Assembly: GCA_001798605.1 (NCBI GenBank) | Contig: MGST01000115.1 | Location: 1 to 48,730, forward strand | Source: Deltaproteobacteria bacterium RIFOXYA12_FULL_58_15 | Lineage (GTDB): Bacteria; Myxococcota; XYA12-FULL-58-9 | Length of the DNA stretch: 48,730 bases | Direction of reading: 5' to 3' | Shown here: piece after piece, positions 43,069-48,730 of the stretch | Position numbering within the stretch: position 1 is the first letter of the stretch | Layout: the number at the start of each line of letters is the position of its first letter | Made by a program: the position numbers and the translations under genes | Notes under the pieces: generated by a model | What the model was told of the DNA's origin: nothing | Database searches by the model: none | Seen by the model: only the letters and a program-made list of their open reading frames with translations

Positions 43069-44529
43069 ATGATGATTCCCGCAATTTTCGTGTTTGGTGT
43101 GGCGGTGGGGCAGACGGCTCCCGTGGCTGAGGTGCCGACTGACTATGCTACGGCAGTGCATAAGGCCTTCGTGGCTGCATCTGCCAATTGGATCAACGAG
43201 AACGCCAACGCCCTGAAGGGTTCGCTCAAGGGCCAGAAAAGGCGATTGGTGGTGCTCGAGCTCATGATTGGTGCCGATGGGGCGCTGAGCGCCGAACGTT
43301 TGGTGATGGATAGCGAAGATAACACCGTCGATGATCTCGCCCGGGGATTGGTGCTTGCAGTCGAGCCACTGCCTCCCCCCCCGCCTGAGGTTTTCTCCGG
43401 TCAAGCCAACGCCGTCTGCCTGATGCGTTTCAGATTCTCGATCGTTAAGCAAAAACCAGCATTGGCGATGGCGACGGCCTGTCAAAACGGAGTTGAGCCA
43501 GTGTTCCAGGTGGCGGGAATTGACGAAAACGTCTCGGCAGAAAAGGACCCGGGAGCTCGACTTTTTCTCGGTTGGGCCAAGGAGGGCTTGGGAGATCTCG
43601 AGTCTGCGACGCGTCTCTATCGCCAGGCGGTGATCTCCGCGCCGGACTGGGATTTGGCTGCACGCGCTCTAGGATTGAGCCTCGTGAAGGGGAAGAAGGC
43701 ACCGCAGGCGATTCCCTACCTGAATACCTACGTCGAGGCGCACAAGGGTGCCGTCGATGCCCATGTCTTTGCGCGGGAGATCGACCGTTTCAAGAAACTG
43801 CAGGAGGCGAAGATCGCCGAGGCAAATCGCGTCCGCACGCGCCTGTCAAAGGCAGACATTGGGATGGGGATCAAAAAGGGATATGCGCTCCTCGAGCCGT
43901 GCCTCACAAAGGCACGAAAGGAGCGGAGGCTCGAGGTTGGGGTGGACACGTTGGTCCTCACCTGGCGAATCAAGCACGACGGCACGGCTCACATGGCGCA
44001 TCTGGAGGCCCCAAAGTCGTTGGTTGCCACCGAGTACGCAGAATGCATCGAGCGGTCGGTCGGGACTTGGCGGTTCCCGCGATACAGTGAGGGATCTGAG
44101 GTGACCGCATCGCGGGTGCCGATCAAAGTGCGTGGATCGACGCCAGAAGTGAAGGTGGCCTCGGAGACGACAACCCCCCAGCCCACGGAATCCATCGACG
44201 AGTCCTCCTTTTCGCAATGCGAACGCACGCCTGAGGAGATTCAGGGTCACATACGCAAGAGCTGGGGGCGAGTGAACGCATGCATCATGGCTGAGCGGCA
44301 GCGTGCGCCAAACGTGCCCATGCCAGAGGACTTACCAATTTCCTTTGTCATTGATGCACAGGGCCCGATTCGTAACATCGCCGTCGAGCACCGGGCCTAC
44401 CGAGAGGGGCCATTGTTCGTTTGTGTGCAGAAGGCTCTCTATGGGGCGTTGCTGCCCAATGACGGGGCAGATTGTCCGGCACAGTTTGCGTTGGATTTGC
44501 ACAAACTGGCACCGCGGCATCAGTTTTGA
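43069..44529 (+). CDS. Exported TPR protein with AgmX/PglI-type domains
   Basis: 486 residues from the ATG-ATG at 43069/43072; the long frame upstream overlaps ridA and is not protein-like. The start has a signal-like stretch (MMIPAIFVFGVAVGQTAPV). The middle has a short TPR-like segment (LFLGWAKEGLGDLESATRLYRQAV...ALGLSLVKGKKAPQAIPYL). Three beta-rich AgmX/PglI-like modules can be seen: LVVLELMIGADGALSAERL, LTWRIKHDGTAHMAHL and the C-terminal CERTPEEIQGHI...ISFVIDAQGPIRNIAV. It is probably a periplasmic or envelope protein related in its modules to the protein at 20487-21578. Exact role unknown. Confidence 0.75.
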   Translation: MMIPAIFVFGVAVGQTAPVAEVPTDYATAVHKAFVAASANWINENANALKGSLKGQKRRLVVLELMIGADGALSAERLVMDSEDNTVDDLARGLVLAVEPLPPPPPEVFSGQANAVCLMRFRFSIVKQKPALAMATACQNGVEPVFQVAGIDENVSAEKDPGARLFLGWAKEGLGDLESATRLYRQAVISAPDWDLAARALGLSLVKGKKAPQAIPYLNTYVEAHKGAVDAHVFAREIDRFKKLQEAKIAEANRVRTRLSKADIGMGIKKGYALLEPCLTKARKERRLEVGVDTLVLTWRIKHDGTAHMAHLEAPKSLVATEYAECIERSVGTWRFPRYSEGSEVTASRVPIKVRGSTPEVKVASETTTPQPTESIDESSFSQCERTPEEIQGHIRKSWGRVNACIMAERQRAPNVPMPEDLPISFVIDAQGPIRNIAVEHRAYREGPLFVCVQKALYGALLPNDGADCPAQFALDLHKLAPRHQF

Positions 44530-44542
44530 GAGTCCGCGCCGT

Positions 44543-44596
44543 CCATGCAGGCCATGCAGGCCATGCAGGCCATGCAGGCCATGCAGGCCATGCAGG
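44543..44596. repeat. Six perfect 9-bp tandem repeats upstream of hslO
   Basis: CCATGCAGG is repeated six times without change from 44543 to 44596. It sits between the stop of the TPR/AgmX gene and the hslO GTG start, which is 43 bases beyond. A 9-base unit keeps frame but would change spacing if its number varied. Confidence 0.93.
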
Positions 44597-44638
44597 CCGG
44601 GGCTGTCCACGCAATCGGAGAGTTGCTACATTGTCCCT

Positions 44639-45529
44639 GTGACAGATGAATTTGTTCGAGCGCTGGTCGTTGAGAGTGATCTGGTTGTAGGTGTTGCCAC
44701 AACCACCGGCGTTTGCGCACGCGCGCAACGGCAACATGACCTCGCGGCCACATCCGCGGTGGCGCTGGGTCGCCTGATGACCGGGACGGTGCTGACCGGG
44801 TTGTTACCTCAGAGCGGCGCGGCTGTGAGCTTGCAAATTCTCACCAACGGTCGAATCCGGCAAGTGTTTGCCGACATCACAGACAGCGGCCATGTGCGGG
44901 GTTACATCAGACCACCCGATCTGGGTATTCCGCCCCTTTCGGAAACACAGCGGCTCGGGCGACGAACCTTGGCGCACGCGATGGGAGACGGCATTCTATC
45001 GATGATTCGCACCGCCGATGCGGACCCCTGCGTCCAAAGCTCAATCGAGCTCTTGACGGGAGAGATCGATGAGGACCTCGAGGACTTTTTCGGACGTTCC
45101 GATCAGGTAGCCTCCGCGGTCGCCTTAGACGTCTTGCTCGATGCGGACGATCGGGTTCGCGCTGCTGGTGGCGTATTGGTCCAGGCGCAGCCGAGTGCCG
45201 ATTTGCAGCGGCTCGAAGCAACTCGTGCGGCCATTGCCGACGGTGGGTTTGCGGAAATGCTGGCAGAAACCTCTGATGCAAGAGAGCTCTTGCGGCGACT
45301 GTTCGCTACAGCCAAAGAGATTGACGCCACACCGTTAGAGTGGAAATGCCGGTGTTCGCAGGAACGAGTCGTCACCTCTTTGAGGGTGATCGATGTATCC
45401 GAGCTCGCGGAGATGGTGGCCAAAGGTGATGAGGTCGAAGTCACCTGCGATTTCTGCGCGGCAAGGTATAAGGTGACACCTCGGGAAATTGAGGAAGTCT
45501 ACACCGCCATCATCAAGGCGCAGGTTTGA
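44639..45529 (+). CDS. hslO: Redox chaperone Hsp33
   Basis: 296 residues, close to the usual length, from a GTG at 44639. The frame upstream runs through repeats and is not coding; a weak GGAGAG lies about 17 bases before. The N-terminal domain shows the family pattern (VVGVATTTGVC, AATSAVALGRLMTGTVLTGLL). The C-terminal redox switch has the four zinc cysteines as CRC and CDFC. Oxidation releases zinc and turns the protein into a holdase chaperone for unfolding proteins. Cytoplasmic. Confidence 0.94.
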   Translation: MTDEFVRALVVESDLVVGVATTTGVCARAQRQHDLAATSAVALGRLMTGTVLTGLLPQSGAAVSLQILTNGRIRQVFADITDSGHVRGYIRPPDLGIPPLSETQRLGRRTLAHAMGDGILSMIRTADADPCVQSSIELLTGEIDEDLEDFFGRSDQVASAVALDVLLDADDRVRAAGGVLVQAQPSADLQRLEATRAAIADGGFAEMLAETSDARELLRRLFATAKEIDATPLEWKCRCSQERVVTSLRVIDVSELAEMVAKGDEVEVTCDFCAARYKVTPREIEEVYTAIIKAQV

Positions 45530-45574
45530 GTCTCAGACCCGACCTGTGTCTCTCGATTGTTCATTGTTCATTGT

Positions 45575-46999
45575 TCAACGCGGCCAAACAACCAGCAAGC
45601 GCTCTTCCGTCATCTCCGCGGTCGACCAGCGAAGACCTTCACGGCCGAAACCGGAATCCTTGACGCCGCCATAGGGCATCATGTCGACCCTAAAAGTGGG
45701 GAAGTCGTTGTGTATGATGGCGCCAACTTCGATTTCGTTGAAGCAGTGCCACAGTGCGCGGACGTCGTTGGTGAAGACCCCAGCCTGGAGTCCGTAGCGC
45801 GAATCATTGACCATGGCTGTTGCTTCCTCCCAGGTGGAGAAAGAGGCGACCGTGAGCACCGGGCCGAAGGCTTCATTGCATGAGATAGGCTGCTTTGGAT
45901 CGACTTCGCTCAACACCGTTGGCGAGACGGTGTTGCGATTACGCTCATTGCCGCAGTGGACCCGCGCTCCGGAGCGCTTTGCTTGGTCAATCCAGTCCAT
46001 GATCCTTTCTGCGTTCGCCGAGTCAATCATCGCAGACATCAGCGCATCACGATCTTCGGGAGCACCCACGAGCGTCCTGTTCTGGCTCTCCTCGGTGAGT
46101 CTGGAGACGACTTCAGCAACAATCGACTCATGGGCAATCACTCGTTGCACGCTGATGCAAACCTGTCCGGCATAGGCGTAAGCACCGACGGCAATTCTCG
46201 GAATGGCCCAGTCGAGGTCGGCATCGGCACCGATGACAGCGGCGGCATTGCCACCGAGTTCGAGCACCACCTTCTTCTTACCCGACCGCGTCTTGAGGCT
46301 CCAGCCGACCTCGGGAGACCCCGTAAAAGTGATCAGCTTGAAGCGTGAGTCCTCAATGAGTCCATCGGCTTCTTTGCGGGCGGCGGGGACGACACTGATG
46401 GCCTCGGGAGGAAGTCCAGCTTCCACCGCCACCTGCCCCATCAAGAGCGCAGCCGAGGGCGTTTGCGAGGCCGGTTTGAGGACGATGGGACATCCTGCGG
46501 CGATGGCTGGTGCGAACTTGTGCGCAGAGAGGTTGAGAGGAAAGTTGAATGGGCTGATGCCGAGAACTGGGCCAACGGGAAATCGGCGGATGATTCCATG
46601 GCGCCCCTCTCCGACTTGGTTGCTGTCGATGCCCACTCCTGCTCCGTCAGCATAACGCTTGCACTCCTCCGCAGCATTCTTGAACGTATCGGCGCATCGA
46701 GTGGCTTCGCCGAAGGCCAGCTTCCAAGGCTTTGCTGCTTCTTCACAGATAGCGTGGGCAATCTCCTCCCGTCGTTCGAGCAACATGGAGGCCATGCGTT
46801 CGAGAATGTCGGCCCTCTTCCATGTTGGTAGCTTGCGCATCACAGGAGCCGCCCTCTCGGCTGCGGCCATGGCTTGCTCGAGAAGGTCGGCCGTCGCGAA
46901 GTGGACCTCGGAGACGGTCTCGCCGGAGTAGGGGCTCCTGATCTGTGTCACAATCCCGGCCGTAGGCTCGCCGGCAATGAGAAGCTCGAGTGTACGCAT
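45575..46999 (-). CDS. NAD(P)-dependent aldehyde dehydrogenase
   Basis: 474 residues. The ATG is preceded by a near-perfect AAGGAGGT. Aldehyde dehydrogenase motifs are present: PFNFPLNLSAHKFAPAIAAG, ITFTGSPEVGW, catalytic Glu in VVLELGGNAA, catalytic Cys in GQVCISVQR, NEAFGPVL and GFGREG. It oxidises an aldehyde to an acid. The NPF/NFPLN type suggests a succinate-semialdehyde/glyceraldehyde-3-phosphate or lactaldehyde-like branch, but the substrate is not certain. It is divergent from a second aldehyde dehydrogenase. Confidence 0.93.
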   Translation of the reverse strand: MRTLELLIAGEPTAGIVTQIRSPYSGETVSEVHFATADLLEQAMAAAERAAPVMRKLPTWKRADILERMASMLLERREEIAHAICEEAAKPWKLAFGEATRCADTFKNAAEECKRYADGAGVGIDSNQVGEGRHGIIRRFPVGPVLGISPFNFPLNLSAHKFAPAIAAGCPIVLKPASQTPSAALLMGQVAVEAGLPPEAISVVPAARKEADGLIEDSRFKLITFTGSPEVGWSLKTRSGKKKVVLELGGNAAAVIGADADLDWAIPRIAVGAYAYAGQVCISVQRVIAHESIVAEVVSRLTEESQNRTLVGAPEDRDALMSAMIDSANAERIMDWIDQAKRSGARVHCGNERNRNTVSPTVLSEVDPKQPISCNEAFGPVLTVASFSTWEEATAMVNDSRYGLQAGVFTNDVRALWHCFNEIEVGAIIHNDFPTFRVDMMPYGGVKDSGFGREGLRWSTAEMTEERLLVVWPR

Positions 47000-47112
47000 G
47001 GGACCTCCTTGAGTCCGGACCTGCCCGGGCGTAGCATACGTGCAACCGTCTCAGCAGGAAATGTCAATCGGCCAGTATGACTATGAGAGGCAAGAACATT
47101 GTGACGATCGCC

Positions 47113-47140
47113 TTGGTCCCGGTTGTCGAGTGCCTATATT
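47113..47140 (+). promoter_or_regulatory. Possible promoter of the coniferyl-type aldehyde dehydrogenase
   Basis: TTGGTC (47113-47118) and TATATT (47135-47140), 16 bases apart. The -10 box matches the consensus at five of six positions; the -35 box matches at only three of six. The start codon is 36 bases beyond. Confidence 0.35.
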
Positions 47141-47176
47141 AGCGCCCACGCTAACCGCCAATGGGCGAGGTAGGCC

Positions 47177-48637
47177 ATGTTCATGAGCGCAGCTTTTCCA
47201 TCAGAGTTTCGCAATCTCGAGGCCATGTTGCTCGGCCAAAGGTCCGCACACCGGCACCAACCGGCGTCGACCTTCGAGCAACGGGCAGGGCAGCTCGAGG
47301 CTTTGCTCAAGCTCATTGTTGACAACCAAGATCGTATCGCCGCGGCCATCTCTGCCGACTTCGGACATCGATCGCCCCACGAGTCCAAGCTGGCCGAGAT
47401 CTTTCCCGCAGTGAGCGCCATTGGACACACGCTCAGGAATTTGCGGGAGTGGATGCAACCGAGCCGGCGACGGCTGGCTGTAGTATTTTTGCCTGCCACG
47501 GCGAAGGTTCACTACAGGCCTCTCGGCGTTGTCGGAATCATTTCGCCGTGGAACTATCCCTTTCAGTTGGCTATCTTGCCGTTGGTCGCGGCCCTCTCTG
47601 CGGGCAATCGTGTGATGCTCAAGCCCTCCGAACTAACCCCTGCGACCGCACGGATCATCGAAGAACTTCTCAGCGAGCTGTTCTCACCGGAGCAAGTCAG
47701 CGTCGTGACCGGTGGACCGGACGTCGGTGCAGCCTTCAGCTCATTGCCCTTCGACCACTTGTTTTTCACAGGATCGACCCGTGTTGGCAGGGCCGTCATG
47801 CGTGCGGCTGCAGAGAACCTCACTCCCGTGACCCTCGAGCTCGGTGGCAAGTCTCCTGCGATTGTCCACGAGTCATTTCCCATCGACCAGGCGGCGGATC
47901 GTATCGCGGTTGGCAAGACGTTCAATGCCGGTCAAACGTGCATTGCGCCGGACTATGTGCTGATTCCCCGAACCCGGGTGGATGAATTCGCAGCCGCATT
48001 CGTCGCCGCTGTTACGCGCCGCTTTCCCTCATTGCAGGGCAATGACGACTACTCATCGGTCATTGCAGATGGACATCGGCGGCGGTTGCAGGGACTCATC
48101 GACAACGCGAAAGAACACGGCGCGAGAGTCATCGAAATCAATCCCGCTGCTGAAAGTTTCGATGATGGGCTGCACAAAATGCCGCCAACGCTTATCTTGG
48201 ATGCGACCGACGAGATGGCCGTGATGCAGGAAGAGATCTTTGGGCCGGTGTTGCCGGTTATTGGATACGAGAGCCTCGACGATGCGATAGCCTATGTGGG
48301 GGACAGGCCGAAACCATTGGCTCTCTACTATTTTGACTATGACGACGGTCGGGTCCAGAACGTTCTCGATCGAACGGAGTCAGGTGGGGTGACCATCAAC
48401 GACACGATGCTCCATGTCGTCCAGGATGATTTACCGTTTGGCGGGGTGGGCGAGAGTGGCATGGGACTGTACCACGGCCACCAGGGTTTTCTGACGTTCA
48501 GTCATCAAAAAGCCGTGATGCATCAGAGTCGATTGAGTGTTACCGGGATTTTTTCGCCACCGTATGGCAAGGCTGCGGCGGCCGGAATCGAGATCCTGTC
48601 GGGGAGGTGGAAACGCAGGTTGCCGTGGAGGCAATGA
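47177..48637 (+). CDS. Coniferyl-aldehyde-type dehydrogenase
   Basis: 486 residues from the ATG at 47177 (GAGG about 8 bases upstream; an ATG two codons later is also possible). Motifs: GVVGIISPWNYPFQLAILPL, FFTGSTRVGRAVM, TLELGGKSPAIV (catalytic Glu), FNAGQTCIAPDYVL (catalytic Cys), EEIFGPVLPVI and a C-terminal GESGMGLYHGHQGFLTFSHQKAV. The AGQTCIAPDY and YHGHxGF signatures fit the coniferyl/fatty aldehyde branch (class 3 like). It converts aromatic or long-chain aldehydes to acids. The substrate is inferred only from the family. Confidence 0.93.
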   Translation: MFMSAAFPSEFRNLEAMLLGQRSAHRHQPASTFEQRAGQLEALLKLIVDNQDRIAAAISADFGHRSPHESKLAEIFPAVSAIGHTLRNLREWMQPSRRRLAVVFLPATAKVHYRPLGVVGIISPWNYPFQLAILPLVAALSAGNRVMLKPSELTPATARIIEELLSELFSPEQVSVVTGGPDVGAAFSSLPFDHLFFTGSTRVGRAVMRAAAENLTPVTLELGGKSPAIVHESFPIDQAADRIAVGKTFNAGQTCIAPDYVLIPRTRVDEFAAAFVAAVTRRFPSLQGNDDYSSVIADGHRRRLQGLIDNAKEHGARVIEINPAAESFDDGLHKMPPTLILDATDEMAVMQEEIFGPVLPVIGYESLDDAIAYVGDRPKPLALYYFDYDDGRVQNVLDRTESGGVTINDTMLHVVQDDLPFGGVGESGMGLYHGHQGFLTFSHQKAVMHQSRLSVTGIFSPPYGKAAAAGIEILSGRWKRRLPWRQ

Positions 48638-48730
48638 GTGTTGCGGTCGCCGCACAAATCCACGACAATGCACCAACGATTTTGGGGGACATGTGCCGAA
48701 GGCCCATTCACCGCAGGACTCAGGCGCTAA
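48638..48730 (+). other. Right-edge region, possible start of a next gene
   Basis: After the stop there is GGGGGAC followed by ATG (48691) and an overlapping GTG (48693), and both frames stay open to the window edge. This could be the start of a cut-off gene, but only about 13 codons are visible, so I cannot call it. Confidence 0.15.

Noticed and set aside
42880..43485. Long N-terminal extension of the RidA frame
   Set aside because: A strong ribosome site and ATG at 42879 fit the family start. The upstream part overlaps the opposite gene and has no protein-like composition.
44303..44638. Upstream extension of the hslO frame encoding Pro-Cys-Arg repeats
   Set aside because: It is simply the translation of the 9-bp repeat and overlaps the previous gene in another frame; Hsp33 begins naturally near the GTG at 44639.

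Overview
The window is a 48.7 kb piece of bacterial chromosome with high GC content. About 33 protein genes lie on both strands in short runs. I see no rRNA, tRNA, CRISPR array, transposase, integrase or phage gene. The gene content fits a predatory or gliding-type deltaproteobacterial lineage (Myxococcota or a relative such as Bradymonadales). The evidence is a Ser/Thr kinase with PEGA domains, AgmX/PglI-type TonB-like proteins, a receiver-DUF4388-TPR protein, many lipoproteins with Cys-rich CxxDxDCxxG repeats, a VWA-FlgO/CsgG-type lipoprotein, a kelch-type lipoprotein and a Pal/CpoB pair. This placement is an inference from gene families, not a phylogeny.

Layout. 0.1-1.7 kb: two exported proteins on the minus strand. 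1.7-5.8 kb: two paralogous Nudix-hydrolase proteins with ADP-ribosyltransferase-like C-termini, flanking a DUF3108 protein. 5.9-8.7 kb: PEGA-domain kinase. 8.9-15.9 kb: divergent giant lipoprotein with kelch-like repeats and a HELAH protease/beta-propeller/outer-membrane-barrel protein. 15.9-17.9 kb: universal stress protein, SmpB and a DnaQ-type exonuclease. 18.0-20.3 kb: carbamate kinase preceded by a YgeY-type M20 protein that lacks several expected metal ligands. 20.5-23.6 kb: CAP-like/AgmX protein, PilZ protein with a histone-H1-like tail, GAF protein. 23.8-26.7 kb: MATE exporter, thymidine kinase and M50B-like membrane protease in one operon. 26.9-28.8 kb: Pal-CpoB pair behind a good sigma70-type promoter. 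29.0-34.0 kb: DUF4342 protein, beta-barrel protein with a perfect terminator, and a pseudo-receiver protein. 34.1-36.8 kb: two lipoproteins. 36.9-38.7 kb: FAD oxidoreductase and ribosomal protein bL28. 39.0-42.4 kb: gatE-gatD. 42.4-45.5 kb: RidA, TPR/AgmX protein, Hsp33. 45.6-48.6 kb: two divergent aldehyde dehydrogenases.

The most surprising content is a complete, translationally coupled gatE-gatD pair, the archaeal-type Glu-tRNA(Gln) amidotransferase, embedded among ordinary bacterial genes. Next come the two Nudix/ART-like fusions, a possible NAD or ADP-ribose processing system, and the metal-ligand-poor YgeY-type protein paired with carbamate kinase. Several short tandem repeats lie in upstream regions (usp, hslO, pilZ-family gene) or inside disordered coding segments.
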